NCBI GenBank assembly: GCA_032718565.1
Contig: JAVGVS010000245.1
Location: forward strand, 471,847-535,846
Direction of reading: 5' to 3'
Length of the DNA stretch: 64,000 bases
Origin: Distichodus sexfasciatus
Taxonomy: Eukaryota; Chordata; Actinopteri; Characiformes; Distichodontidae
Numbering within the stretch: position 1 is the first letter of the stretch; every line of letters begins with the position of its first letter. Under the pieces are notes generated by a model. The model did not search any database. It had not been told where the DNA came from and saw nothing but the letters and a program-made list of their open reading frames with translations. Both the position numbers and the translations under genes were made by a program. Below, in pieces: positions 46,001 through 59,581 of this stretch.

Positions 46001-48700
46001 AGAAAGTGACTCACCATGTTGTAATTGTTTACCTTTGACACTGACCATAATTCTTCCCCGATCCACTGTAACAGAATATTTCGGGGCTTTTTTTTTTTCC
46101 AGTCCTTCTCTCCCCTTCTCGCTCTTCCTCTCCCTCTCCCTAAACACATCAAGGCCTCAAAAGCTCAAATGTCATCAGACGTCTCCGAACAGATTCCATC
46201 TCTGTTTCCGCCTTTCGCTTGTCGCCTTTTCTGCCTCTTCTTCAAACGGGAGACCGGGTCACTAAAAAAACCCGCCCCTTTTCCCTCAAACGCCTCATGG
46301 AAATGCATTTTGTGCTTTGTTATCATTTTTACATCCTCCCATTCCGACACTGCTGCGGGAAGAACCGCGGATAAGGGACTAACCACGTCAGGAGGTTTTA
46401 CACCGTCAGTCCTGCTTTCTCTGGGCCGGTCTAAAAAAGCGTGGAAACAGCAATGTTTTTTTCGGGGTGTAATGTTTTAATAGAAAACAGATGGCCACAG
46501 ATGTAGGACCGCGCTGAGCCGGGTGACATGTCTTTAATATTTTAGAGTGGTCTTGCTGTAAACGCAGAAGCAGCTGTTTCCTCCCGTTGTAAATTTGGGG
46601 GTTTTTAATTCGTGATTGACAGCTATTGGATTTACTGTAAATTACAGAAATGAATATGGAAGTGATGAAAACGCCAGGCTCGCGCCAAGGAGACGTCCGA
46701 AACGTTGTGCACAGAAGAGCCGATTTGTCGCGTGTGGATTTTTCTTTATGCGGTATTGCTTTTTTTTTTTTAACTCCAAGCAAAGTATAATTCAGTTTAA
46801 ACACCCTTTGTTTTTACCTCTATATCCGCTGGTATTTAAAAATGTACATGAATATTAGAGTAAAGAATGCAAATGGAGGCGAAAGCGGGCAGGTGAGGAG
46901 AGGGGAGGGGGTTGGAAACAGAGTTGTGTTTTCCGCCTGTTTGTTTAGCTGCTGTTCGCTTAGTTTTAATGTCAGCCTCGAGTACGGCTCCCTTGACGCT
47001 TATGGTAGAGGTGATTGTCATCAATTCGCATCTTGGCATTTAAACCACCTGCTTCAAATACAGATATTTGAAATGCAAATAAACTGCATATGCCCAGGCA
47101 AATTAAAAAATACGGCGAGCAAACACTTTTGAAGTCATAACTTTTCCTCCTCTTGTGTTTTTTTTTCTTTTCTTCTTTTTTTTTTTTTTTCCAGTGGGGA
47201 GTTGCTCTGTCAAACGTTCTTTTCTTTGAGGAGGTAATGGCAAGACAGATAATGCCTTTCAGAGCCAACCTGCATAATGCTAAATGATTATATATTTATT
47301 TGCCGTTTTGTTGGCAAGACTCAGAGAGTGCCCTTATTTTTTTTTTAACCGTGTTCTCTTCTGTTAAGCATTTTGTCTCTATTTTTTTAATGACACCCAA
47401 CAGAAGGTATAATAATGTCTCCCCTCCGACTTCTCCCTCTATTCACCTCAACGCCGCCGTTGTTCAGACATCAATACCCATACGTCTTCCTTATAGCATT
47501 GACCCTCTTTCATATTGATATTTGTATATGATCATTACTTTTCCTCACAATGCTTTGTGTCCTTGCGTCAGCTCCAAGGTGTGCTATCCAATATTGCTGT
47601 CTCTGCATTCAAAGTAAACTCCAATCCCACACCCCCGCCCTCACTCACTCTCTCACCCACCCACAAACCAATCCACCAAACCCAATCCCCAAAAGTCTCC
47701 CCGTTTCGGGAGGCCCGATTCACGGAGGCATTAGGACGGGTGGCTCTTTAATGAGGCCGGCGCATCATTTTTCATAAAGTGTCTATTTAGACATTATCAT
47801 GTTGCACTAACCAAATCAGGGCGTAGCGCCTCTCTAACATCCCTCTCTTTTTTCCCCTTTTCGTCCTCCCATCTATTTCCATCCAGACGGGCCTGTAAGC
47901 GAATACACTGATAAGCAAAAGCATTTTAATCAGGCAGATGGGTAGACGGGCTAAAAAGAGGCTCCTGCGTCGTCTCATCATCAACACCATCATCAACATC
48001 ATCATCAACATCATCATCATCATTACCGCCGTGATAATCGTCATCGGCGTCTTTGCCGTCATCCTCCTCCTCCTCCTCCTTCTCATTGTTGAGGTGACAC
48101 TAGTTTGGGGATGACAATCTGCCAAAGTGTTGCGTTGCGTTGCATCGCGTGGTGGAAATTCCAGCTAAACGCCACCACTTTGAGCGGAAAGTGCGAGATG
48201 AAGAAAGACAGAGAGAGAGAGAAAGTGGGAGCGGAACAAAACTTCCCGCTGCTTCTTGCCGCATCTCTCTCTGTTCCCTCACTTTTGATAAAAGTTGCTG
48301 AATGTTGTTTTTCAAATTAGCGAGACGCCTTTTCATTTTGTCACATGAAGGAGAAGTTGAAGTGTAAGATGGAGAGGGATGGGGGGAGGAGGAGGAGGAA
48401 GAGCGGAACGGATGCACGTAAGACGGCTTCGTTAGCGAGCAGGACCCCCCTCCTACTCTAAACGAACTCCAATAGGGCCACCCGTGGCCTCCGGGGCGCC
48501 TTGAAAACAGGACACCGGCGCTCTCGAAAACCGCGGCTAACCGTGTTTTACTCCGCCGATCGGGACGTGGTGTGGACAGGTGAGGGTTCTCTTCGCGAAT
48601 CACCTGTCAGCTGCTTTAACGAGCGCCTCGTCAGGCTCGGCTGACAGGCCGCGCATCACCGGCGCCGCTCCCGCAAACGTTCGCGCACTTGTCAAGCGCA
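46001..48700. other. candidate conserved noncoding block
   Basis: Largely free of transposons, with T runs at 46090, 46763 and 47158-47190 and an ATC/ATG-rich run at 47970-48090. 46990-47110 contains a POU-type site pair. 48400-48690 is GC-rich. No splice-bounded frame. Confidence 0.3.
47073..47092 (+). promoter_or_regulatory. paired octamer-like (POU) sites
   Basis: ATGCAAAT at 47073-47080 and TGCATATG at 47085-47092, four bases apart. POU factors bind such sites in neural enhancers (established); use here is inference. Confidence 0.35.
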
Positions 48701-51000
48701 AGTAGACAGAACCCCTGACGAGGTGTTACCTAATTGTGTTTTAAAAAGCGATGACACCTCGTCTCGTTTTCTCCCTCTCTTTCTCCTCCCCTCCCTCCCT
48801 CCCTCCGTGACACATCTCTTAATGCAATTAAACGTTATGAAAAACAAGATATTGTGCCGCTGTTGATAGTGTGGGCATTGTTTGGGCGAGACGCCGCCGG
48901 TGGTGGTGGTGGTGGGGGGGATGCTACCTGCAGAGCTACCGGCATTCAAATGAGACCGTAATAAGAACATCAGAACAAGGGCGGCATTGTCTCAGAGATG
49001 ACAACAACGGGCAAAAAAAAGGCAGGTAATTAAAAACGTTACGCGTTTTGTGGCCGTCATCGGTGAAGTTTTTAGTCCTTTTTTCCCGCCCCCCTCTATT
49101 TTTCACCGTAAATGCAGAAAAGGGAAACTCTGACTAAACAGGTAGAAAGGGAGGGAGGAAAGAAGCAATCAATCGAATTATTAAAATGAAAAGTTGTTCT
49201 GCTCTCAAGGACATTGAGTTCTCCGGCGTACTGCTGGAGCTGTCCAGTCGGGGGGAGAAGGAGAGAAAGAGAAAGAGTGAGAGAGAAAAAAGAGACAACT
49301 TGGACGAGAGGCTGACGAGAGGGGAGGAGAGAGAAGGGGAGGGAGGCCCAGAAATAAACCTAACTCCCATCTGATGACCAGCTTGTCTATAATACTGAAT
49401 CGTCGCACCGTGCCAAGATGCGGAAACAGGATAAGTCTAGATCAGAGAGATCTGAGGCAGTCTCAGGCCCTGGAAAAAGAGCGAGAGAGATAGAGAGAGA
49501 GATCGCGAGTCGTTCGGTGTCAGGGAGAAAAAAAAAAAAACGGTTATGCTACCTGCCCACACAAACCCCCTTTCAAAACCGATAAGAGCCTGAAATCAAG
49601 CCTGAAGTGGGCTGAGAAAGGAAAAAAAAGAAAACATGACAAAATACATGGCGAATATACATGCCATTCATCTTATCATCCCCCTTTCCCTCCCTCCATC
49701 CCTCCCTCATTTCTACCTCCACCCTAAAAAAAAAAGGGGGGGGGATACAGGACAGATGATGCGGCCATCTTGAGATCGTTTGTCAACTGTCAGCCTGCGT
49801 TGACCTTGCAAAAAACAAACAGGGAGCACGGTGGCAGCCACTGTCTTCTCCGAGAGGAAGAGGGGGAGAGACGAGAGAAGGGCTGTTGTTTTTGCTAATG
49901 AAGAGACATTTTTGCCTTCCGTTTGCGGCAGCAGCAGCTAAAAGTGCAAAAATCCGTTACGAGGCGCTCCTGAAAAAGTGTGACCGATCCTCGCGCCGTC
50001 GATTAGGGAACCGACTTCGCTCGTCGCGTTCCGATCAGCGCGGAGAGAGGAGATTTGGTTAGCTTCCCTCCTTCTCTCTCTCTTGTTTTAGAGGATGGAT
50101 ACAGAGAGAGAGAGAGGGAGAGATGGAAGGATGGCACTGGAGGGAGGGAGTGAGGGATGGATAGAGAGCAAGGGAGGGAAAGAGGGATGCAGGCCAGCGC
50201 AGCCAAGCTCTGCTTATCTCTTTTCTTCTTTCTCGTTTTTTCCCTCCCTCTCTCGCTCTCTCTCTTTCTCTCTCTGCATTTACAAAAGCATTAATGTGCT
50301 CAGCTATGTGCTTGTCCATTGTTCTGTGTTTAAAAGCTTAAGGAATGTGTTTGTGTAGCTGGCAGAGGGGGAAAAAGTGCAGTGGGAAGGAGATTGTCGG
50401 GGGAGAGAAGAAAGATTTTGCGCTTAAAGTTGGAGACGGGGGGGAGAAGCGGGTCACAAAGGGCAACAGAACGTGTGTAATAAGAGCGCTTTCTCAGAAT
50501 GAGCGGGGATGGAGTTACACATTAAAAAAGATTTATCTTAAAGTATGGTGTTAATCCACTGCTTAAGCTCTCGACTCCTTTTCTTCCTCCCCCTGCTGGG
50601 CCCAGTAAAAACTATGAACTATAAAAGTTCCTACAATTTTTTTGGAAAGTGCACAATGCTGGGCCTCGTTTTACAAGCGTGGCTGCCCACTGAATCATGC
50701 CGAAAAATCATCTTTACTGAGCAGCTCACTTTTCCAGGACACATAATTAAAGAGAGAAACAAGTTTTCCAAGAGAAAGGACAAAAAGTGGAAATATATGG
50801 GAGACTCCAAGGAGAGAAAAGCTACGCATTATTTTATTCCTTAATACTCATTAATTATATTACATTTAACCTATAATTTACTACTAATTTGCTAAATAAC
50901 AATAATTATTCTTGTTGTTTTACATAAAACAATAAGAACAATAATAAAAATAGTAATAATACTTCTTATAGTTATTCTATTAATATTTAAAGATAATAAT
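48701..51000. other. intron, mixed
   Basis: GGT run at 48897-48914, GA-rich 49250-49345 and 50095-50190, CT-rich 50240-50275. AT-rich from 50830. No gene. Confidence 0.35.
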
Positions 51001-51145
51001 AATAATAATAATAATAATTATTATTATTATTATTGTTATTATTATTATTAATTTCAAAAGCAACATACTTAACAATACTTATTATTATTATTATTTACTA
51101 TACTACTACTACTACTACTAATAATAATAATAGTTATTATTATTT
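51001..51145. repeat. AAT, ATT and ACT triplet runs
   Basis: AAT then ATT blocks (self-complementary neighbours) and a short ACT run at 51100-51120. Confidence 0.9.
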
Positions 51146-51164
51146 AGTACAGTAAAACAAAAGT

Positions 51165-51370
<206 letters not shown>

Positions 51371-51465
51371 CATTTCTTTCTACATAAAAAGAAAGCAATA
51401 ACAATAATAACAGAAATGAGGCAATATTACTTTCTGCCTGGTCATTGTGTGTTTGGGTGCAATGG

Positions 51466-51505
<40 letters not shown>

Positions 51506-51540
51506 ATCATCATCATCATCCATCATCATCTCATCACATC
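51466..51540. repeat. (GT)n followed by CAT triplets
   Basis: About 19 GT units then CATCATCATCATC. Confidence 0.95.
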
Positions 51541-52107
51541 ATGCATATATAACTTCTTTTTTCTATTTATTTGCTTGCAAGGTATCGTTACATGTAGAAA
51601 GTGTTTTATTATCAGGCTCTTCTTTTTCAAAACAAGATTTCCTTTTTGAGAACAGCATAACACCTCATCACAGTAGCGCTGCCTATGTAAGCATGGTAAA
51701 GCATATCAAAGGGAGTGAATGCAATTGATATTATATAAATATTTCATTCATATTTCCTGTTTTTGTGTGATTTAGGTGGCATGCCGACGGAAGCATGTGT
51801 GTGTGTCTCTTGTTTTTTCACCTTTTTCTGTTTATAATTAAATCTCCCTTCAGTTTCCTTTGAAACTGCTAATCATTCCAGTACATCGCGCTCAGATTTA
51901 TCTTTCTGACAGCGGTGAAAATAGCATCTAAAAGTGAGTGAAGCGCCCGAATCGGAGCGAGCAGCAAAAAGGAGAAGGGGGGAAAAAGATGAAACTTCAC
52001 ATTTAAAGCCTCGCAGCATGACCAAGATCAGCAGTATTTAGCCTAAAAATTTTAATAATTCTTAATAGCAGAAAGAGAGAGAGAGAGAGTTTGCACTGAA
52101 AGTTTGG
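51541..52107. other. intron without recognised feature
   Basis: Unique by eye; nothing recognised. Confidence 0.3.
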
Positions 52108-52460
52108 ATGTGTGTCTTGTTGTGTGTGGCAGGTTTTTAAGGTGCTTGTGAGGACCCAAAGAGTATCAACATTGGCGGTAACTGTGAGCTGGGTCAACAA
52201 GAAGAAAAAAGTGCGTTTACAGAACAGTTACACCATTTTGTTGTTTAAGGTAAATGTATGGTTTTACATGGTTTGCATTGGCGTTTTTATCTGTAAAACA
52301 AATCCTCCATGAGGAAAATGGAAAACAGGAAAAATGAAAAGTTGCCGATTTTTAGAAACTAAACTTTATTGGTTGCTTAAGGTTAAGGATTGGGCTAAGT
52401 ATCATTGCTGTAGTATCATGAGAGTCAGTAGGCGTCAAAGACAGAAAAGGTATTATTATT
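52108..52460 (-). repeat. CA-linked dispersed repeat (copy H)
   Basis: Family segments in reverse order: GGTTTTTAAGGTGCTTGTGA, TTGGTTGCTTAAGGTTAAGG and CATGAGAGTCAGTAGGCG. Confidence 0.45.
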
Positions 52461-52499
52461 AATATCAGAGAGAGAGAGAGAGAGAGCGAGAAAGAGTGA

Positions 52500-54420
52500 G
52501 GAGTACGGTAAGAAACGGAATTAAAGGCTGATCATTGATTTGATGTGGAACTTCGAAGCTACTATTGGAGATGGCTAAAAGTAGTAGCGGTTAATTATTA
52601 CCTTTCATAACTAATATGTAACCATATCTGTTTTAAAAGGACGATTCATATTACTGTGAAAGCAGAGCAAAAGCTGTTCCCATCTCCTCAGCAGTAGGAA
52701 ACTCGAGTCTGGCTGTAATGGCGCTCAATTGGAAAATTGGCCTTTTGTGGGAAGCTTATGGCGTTGAAAAGAAACGAAGCAGAGGGAGCAGAAGGGGAAA
52801 AAAAATGGCACATTATTGCAATGATGTAAAACATCTTGGCTTTTGACAGCACAATGGCTTATTGTGCTTTATGGTGCAGTGGCGACTCAAAGGTCATTTT
52901 GTACGCGACTCGGCGGACAAGGGCGGCACTGAATGAAAATTAGGTTATATGTGATCAACTAAGTTATTAATCAGATTAAAATGGATTCTCTTTGCCTCCG
53001 ATTTAAAAGGAGCTCGGACGAGAAACAGGGAGAAAAAAGAGAGGGAAGAACTTAAGACACGAGGGGAGGGAATGAAAAAGAAAGGGAGTATGAGAAAGCG
53101 GGAGAGGCAGAAAGAGAGAGACTGAGACAATAGAACATTTTGTTTACTAATGCAAAGAAGAGTGGCATTGTGTGCCAGAGCTGGCATCGCTGCAACAGCA
53201 TTTATGGGGAGGAAAACAAGATCATTTTTATACGAAACAAAATGCGTAACATCTTCAAATCCCCTCCAGCCCATAAAGCATCTGTGTCCTTGGGGTGTCG
53301 CTCATGGTGGCACCTAATCCTGAGTTAAATTCTGCACGTTAGGCGAGAGCTCCTCCCCACTTATTTCCCTAATAAACAATACCATTCTAAATCGGTCTAA
53401 GCCCGGGATTTCTTGGTGGAACAATGCAGTGGCCGTGCTATTTATTCCGTCTCTACAGGAGAATTAGTGTTGCTAATGGTATAATGTTTTTGTGTTCCTA
53501 TATATTTTTCCCTCTTGCAGCCTTCGATCTTTTTGGAGAACTTTATTATTTTTATCCCTCATCCCCCCACCACCTCCCATGTTCCGTGTTCCGTTTGATG
53601 TTTAAATCAAGCGAGGCTTATTGGACCAGCTCTTCTGTTTTTTGCACAGGGAAGCCGGCACAGGGAAGCACAAGCCACGTTTGTCTGTAATTGCCTACCT
53701 CTCAAAACTTCCTATGCGCCAGCTACTTTTCTCGCCCTTCTCTCGGTAGCCTGTTTGTTTTGTTTTATTAACTTTCTTGCTGCCGTGCGCCAGTGATGTG
53801 GAATAAAAGGCAAAATAAAAGTTGACATAGTTGCGAAGTTTTTTAGACTATGTTCAGCGCCTCGCCTCCTCTACTTTTATTAATCGGGCACATTGCTCGT
53901 TACTCTTGCCGTCTTGCATTTATATGATTCTGGTAGCTATAGGCGGCTCGGGTGCCAGGTGTGCAATAGCAACTGGCAGGGGCGTTATGTTATATTACAA
54001 GTCCTCAAGAGACTGCATCCTCACATCGCGTGCCTGGGGGGCGACCCAGCGGCGTCGAGCTAAGAAAAATCTCGAGCGGAACTAAAGTGCGGCTGGGGAG
54101 AAAAACGCGTTCCAAAACCAGGAAGGCAACAGCTAAAGTATATTTTCGCGGCGCCCGAATACGCCCGGCCAGTACTAAGAATAACTCTAATCTGTGTTAC
54201 CAAATCAGGTTGCACTCGCACTTCTATAATTCCACATACAACACCATACAGTTACAGTACCGGTGAGAATAAGGCCTATTTCCATCTCCCAAAGGCCTTG
54301 AAAGCGTATGCGTTTTTTCCCTCTCCTTCTCTCACCTAATTACAATGTCATGAATAGCATAATTGTTTTGCTGTCATTAGCACTGAATATTCCTTTTTCT
54401 TTTTCTTTTCAGGGTGGAAC
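52500..54420. other. candidate conserved noncoding block
   Basis: Nearly repeat-free. It includes GGCACATTATTGCAATGATG, CAATGGCTTATTGTGCTTTA and a CpG-bearing part at 53940-54170. Conservation not testable here; the frames lack splice sites and resemblance. Confidence 0.3.
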
Positions 54421-54502
54421 CCAATACTTTATTCATTGCCTTTTTTTCCTCTCCTGCCAGCGATGATGAAGCCTGCATCATCAAGGTATTAGACAGAGTG
54501 AG

Positions 54503-54539
<37 letters not shown>

Positions 54540-55865
54540 TTGGGAGGGAGGCAGAGAGAGAGAGAGAGATGAAGATTATGAGGCCTTTTCAAAGGCTTTC
54601 ACCGCCCCGGCAGAAGTTGATATCAGGGGAAGTGTAGGGAAAAAGCTTTTAGAGCTACTTGCAGCTAGCAGGGAGAAACAACAGGTATCATCCAGTGGGC
54701 TTGAACCAGCAGCTATTACAATTAATTGCTCTTGAAACTAGTATTTGCCCTTGAGTGACAAGGTGCTAATTCACCTTGGTGCTAGTTAAAATGGTAATAT
54801 TGAACATGTGAAATAGCGCCTTGCCTTCGACCGACAACCCTGCTTCGTGCTCGGCGTAACACGGGGAGAGCGGAGACATAAACACTGTCACTTCAGAGAC
54901 CGGGAGAGAGAAAGAGAGAGAGAGAGAGAGAGGCTCCCTCTGGCAATGTGCTGTGAGAAGAGAGAGAAGCGTGGGGAGACTCAGAGAAAAGGCCTGATGT
55001 GCCTTGTCAGGAGTTTGCCTTTAGACTACAATAAAAGTGTTTGACAGGTCTTAAATGTAGCACAATAGTCTGCTCTGAGGCTGACAGCGCTCCTGGTGAA
55101 CACAGAGAGAGAATAGGCAGGGATAACGATATGACCAGGTAACAGCTACAACAGACTGGCACAGGGGTAAAGACACTGTTTTATCGATCTAAGCACATGT
55201 TGTAAATACATTTAGCATGTGCTCAGAATGAATCTTGCTAGTTTAACGGTGTACGAATAGTCATTACATCAAATCTCTAATGGAATAAACATGTTGCCAG
55301 CAGCGAACTAAGAGAATAGGAAAAATGCTGTGTTAGTAGTAGTAAGGCGGGCATCAAAACAATTTATATTCAATATTGCCAGCATTACTAATCTATAGTA
55401 AATGAGTTGATCAGTACTAACTCCCGCTCCAGTCTGACCTTACCACTTCTTTAGCCTGACTTCAAATGTGAAGAGTTAAACGTCAAAGGCAGCCCATGGA
55501 GGGTTTAATTTGAATTATGTGTATAAACCCTCGTTCTGTCTGACCCTCAGGCTGCACGCATCATCAACAAGGGTCGGGCTGTCCCACCTCTCCACAGTCG
55601 CCTGCATGGGGGCTGCGTGGCTGCTAGCACGCTAACACAAGCCACATTACAGCTAATTAGCCACCTGATGAGGGCACTGTTACTGGTGATTACCAAGTTG
55701 CATCCTAGCACTGGGTTTTGACTCACCATATTTTTTGCTCGGCACAAGAGAGATTATGGCGAAGAGCAAATAAGAAAATAAAAAGAGGAAAAAGAAAAGA
55801 GCAAAATAGGTTATCAAAAGATATCTGTTTTGACTTTTCCCGTCGCCCTCCCTCTCTCTCTCCCA

Positions 55866-55899
<34 letters not shown>

Positions 55900-56299
55900 A
55901 CTTGGCTCCAGCTAGTCCATGAATTAGGAGACTGGTAATTACAGGGTAGCAAATTGAGAAAGCCGTTAAGACGACAAGAAGAGGCAATAATGTAGTTGTG
56001 TGTTTGCCTGCAAAATTCAATTTGTGTACCTACACGTAGCTAGAGGTTCTTGTGGAGCTGCTATAGCATTTAAGCGTTTGTTAGGTAGATATAATGCTCT
56101 CTAATATCTGGGCGTGACACTAGGCGTTTATGCACAAGCCTCTCTAACGGCTTCGAGTACGCACTGCATTCATTCAAGTGCCCTACATGTGGGCAAATAA
56201 TAGCATGTGTGCACTTTGTTGCATGTGCACTACAATGAGTGTTTGTGTGTGGTTTTATGCGTAGTCTCTTTCTCTCAGTATGTGTGTTTGTACATGAGT
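54421..56299. other. intron with GA and CT tracts
   Basis: GA 54506-54535 and 54902-54932, CT 55850-55895. Other parts unremarkable. Confidence 0.35.
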
Positions 56300-56560
56300 G
56301 CGAGCTGGTTTTTGCGAATTTGCTTGGGGACCTGAGTGTCCCCTAAAAAGGACATGGGAAAATGTTTTTACGGTTTTATTAGAAAAATTACATCATCTGT
56401 TTCTTACTTTTGAAGCTATAAGATTTGTTTTGGTTACTGAGGTTAAGGTTAGGCTTAGATGTAGTTATTATTAAAATCTAGTCATTATGGGAGTCAGCAG
56501 AAGCACCTCACAATGCTAGCAAGACGTGCCTGTGCATATGTGTGTGTGTTTTGTGTGTGT
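56300..56560 (-). repeat. CA-linked dispersed repeat (copy I), best complete copy
   Basis: In minus sense: CA tract, CACGTCTTGCTAGCATTGTG, AGGTGCTTCTGCTGACTCCC, ATAATGACTAGA, AGCCTAACCTTAACCTCAGT, AACCAAAACAAATC and the end GTCCTTTTTAGGGGACACTC. It is the reference for the family. Confidence 0.6.
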
Positions 56561-56688
56561 GTTCTCACATCTTGGAGAAAGGAGGATGTAATACCGCCTC
56601 TGATCCTTTGCATCTGTGAGCGTGTTCTGCCTGTGCTGGCACCATATGTTTTTAATTATCATAATAGCCTTAAAGAACCTGTTCGGTA

Positions 56689-56724
<36 letters not shown>

Positions 56725-56764
56725 GCCTTTTAGTAGCACAGTCGCTGGGTACTGTAAAATGGGG

Positions 56765-56798
<34 letters not shown>

Positions 56799-57609
56799 GA
56801 GAGATGTGAGTCTACAAGCTGACAAGCAGGGAGAAAGCAGAGAGCCGTTTCTGACCCGGACCAGGCTGGGGTCGTGACCCGCCCAGGGAGAGAGTCTGAT
56901 CCTACAGCCTCCTGACAGTGATAATTGGCTACTAGTGACATGAACACAGCTTACAAGTAAGGAGACAACTAACCACCAACCCCCTACACACTTCCCAAGA
57001 CACACACCGACACATACACACACACACACACACATAGTGCTATGTGTGCTGGCAAGCAGATTGGCAGAATCGCGAAGCAAGAAAATGCCACAAATTCCTT
57101 CACTACATTTACGCATCTGTGGTTTTCCACTTTCTCTCGTGCTCTCTCTCTCCCCCAGTTTTTTCTAGCGTTTGCGGGCTTGACAATCGCTGTGGATTTA
57201 CTGAGCCTCATTTTAAGCGCTTGATTCTTTCCCCCCTTTGCGCTTGAACTCAGTAAGGGCGCAATGATGTATTCAGGAGCCACTGAAAATTGATAAACCC
57301 CTTTGGGAAGATACTTCCCTTTAAAAAAAAAAAGAAGGAAAAGAAAAAAAAAGATCCTTTATGTCTTTCCCAGTCTCACCCGTTCTCTCTCCTGTATATT
57401 AATGCATCCCTCTTTTTCTCTGTCCCCGTCTTCCGAGCACGTCTGTCTGCTCTTCCAGCTCATATAACCCTTTCTCTTTTTACATGACTTATTCCCTCTC
57501 TCATGTGCCTGCCTCCTCACTCCATTCCTCTAGTTCTCTCTCGTTCCCGGCTCATCCGTCATTCTCCTTGAGTGAGCTGGAGAGAATGGGGGCAGGGTTC
57601 ACTGCCTTT
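56561..57609. other. intron with AC and GA tracts
   Basis: AC 56691-56722, GA 56764-56806, CA 57015-57035, A-rich 57322-57352. No gene. Confidence 0.4.
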
Positions 57610-57623
57610 CCACCAGGGGGTGT
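57610..57623 (+). promoter_or_regulatory. strong CTCF-like motif
   Basis: CCACCAGGGGGTGT, a full match to the common vertebrate core (CCASYAGRKGG). Motif match only. Confidence 0.45.
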
Positions 57624-59222
57624 CATGGCCTTATGAACTAAGATCACAGGGACGAGCCCCCCCGCTCAACCTCACATCATCACCTACTGCCTGGTCCCTC
57701 TGTTCACACACACTCGTAGACTCCCTCCCTCCCTCCCTCCCTTTCTCTCTCTCTCTCTCTCTCTCTGCTGCCGTAGCTTGAGGAATGTCTTGACTGGGTG
57801 GTAAAAGTGGCTGGAGGATGGCAGCCCCGCACCTCCGGCCTGGTAAACATGTGAAAGTGGCACTCTGATGGAGGAGTGAGGACCTAACACACTGTAAAAG
57901 CACCACAATAGTCGGCCTCATCAAAGACAGCTTAGCTATACTGAAACCTAGTGGGAGTGAGTGCAGACACACACACACACATACACACACTCAGCACTGT
58001 AAATGAGCCTGTATGGCAGTGTATACCACACATGGTATATGGTTTATATTTTTATATTTATTCATTTTAGTTTTTCAAATAAACCTTGTGTACAAAGGAT
58101 TTTTCAGGACTGGTTCTTACATACAAAAAAGTCTACACAAACATCTGACAGATCTCAGATTTCACGTTATTTAGAACATAACAAACACACAGAAACATTA
58201 CAGAATTTAGTGCTTTTAATATCACTTTCTTTTTTAAATTAACCTTTTGTATAAAAAGGACACTGTGTATGATGACAGGTCCTTACACACAATAATGTCT
58301 TACACAGAAAAATGACCAATTCACAAAAATCTGATAGACCTCAGACTTCCTTTCATTTAGGAGATAGAAAATTCACAAATATCACAAAAACCTACTCACC
58401 TTCACACACAGCACTATCAGAAGCCCGTGTGGCATGCAGTGTATGCTAAACAAGCACATACTCTTACAGATACAAGCTGTATTTTGCTTTTTATTGACCT
58501 TTTTCAAATAAAGCCTTTTCTATAAATCATCACAGAAATCTACATGAATCTCAAGATTCCCTATTACTAAGTGGATAAAACAGGTCTCAATTGTGTAAAG
58601 ACCTACACACACGTTTACACACATTAAAGAGACAGCAAGAGACAAAAGCTGGATGCTTTTTTGTCTTCTGCATCAAATGGGCTAGAAGAAGCGTGAATGG
58701 TGTTTACCTGGCAATCAACAACAACAACAACAACAGCAGTAACACTTATTTCTGACAACAGCAGTAGTGATAGTGTGTAATGGAGTGTGAGAGAGCTGCA
58801 AGTGAGGATGGAGGCGTAGAGTGAGTAAGCTTATAAGCGTGAGAAAAACACAGTGATCTCATCTCTATCTCTCCTCGCTCTCTTTAGGCTCCTCTGCTCT
58901 CTGTTCAGTATAAGTTTGAGACCTTTACTGCCGGCCAGCGTGGATCACTTTTACCCTGCAAAAACTACATTTACACTCAGGCCTGGTTGGAACTGCACAG
59001 TCAGTCAGCGGAGATTCCGCTTTTGGAAATCGGATTTTAGGGCTATTCTTAATCTGGGGCCTATCTCACTATCACATGTAGCAGAGTGGGAGCTTACAGC
59101 AGCTTGCCAAAATTAATTTAAAGTTACATAAAAAAAATACACATTATGCATTTTGTAATGCTGCCATAAGCTTGAACATCAAAAAAGGAGTTTGAATACT
59201 CTGAATCAATGAAAAAATTATA
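57624..59222. other. intron with dispersed-repeat pieces
   Basis: CCCT run 57722-57742, CT 57742-57768, CA 57966-57992. Family-like pieces at 58240-58400 and 58490-58615 (AAAGGACACTGTGTATG, ACAAAAATCTGATAGACC). 58850-59100 is unique. Confidence 0.4.
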
Positions 59223-59223
59223 A

Positions 59224-59400
59224 ATTCAATTCAATTCAAATGTATTTTTATAGCGCTCTTAACAACAGTCATTGTCACAAAGCACTTTACACATAACCGG
59301 CCTAAACCCCCGAACAAGCAAGCCTGAGGCTGACAGTGGCAAGAAAAACTCCCTCTAGTAAGGAAAGGCAGGAGGAACCAAGACTAGGAGGACTCAAATA
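59224..59400 (+). mobile_element. teleost dispersed repeat of the CAATTCAATTCAA type
   Basis: Starts with the tandem pentamer ATTCAATTCAATTCAA, then TTTTTATAGCGCTCTTAACA, GTCACAAAGCACTTTACAC and GGCAAGAAAAACTCCCTCTA, the order of a very common fish repeat. Confidence 0.7.
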
Positions 59401-59516
59401 TAAAATATAATTAATATATATTAATATAATTATATGTAATATATAAAAAAAAACTATATAAATATAATTGTTATAACTACTGGCTAATAGTAATACTGAG
59501 AGCACTGCTGATTTAA

Positions 59517-59520
59517 TAGC

Positions 59521-59581
<61 letters not shown>
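59517..59581. repeat. (AAT)n microsatellite
   Basis: About 20 triplets; frames over it give poly-Leu on the minus strand only. Confidence 0.95.

Noticed and set aside
49230..49260. Half of an RE1/NRSF silencer site (GGAGCTGTCC)
   Set aside because: The second half is absent at any usual spacing.
54640..54800. tRNA-like B box (GGGCTTGAACCAGC)
   Set aside because: No matching A box or cloverleaf around it, and no SINE body.
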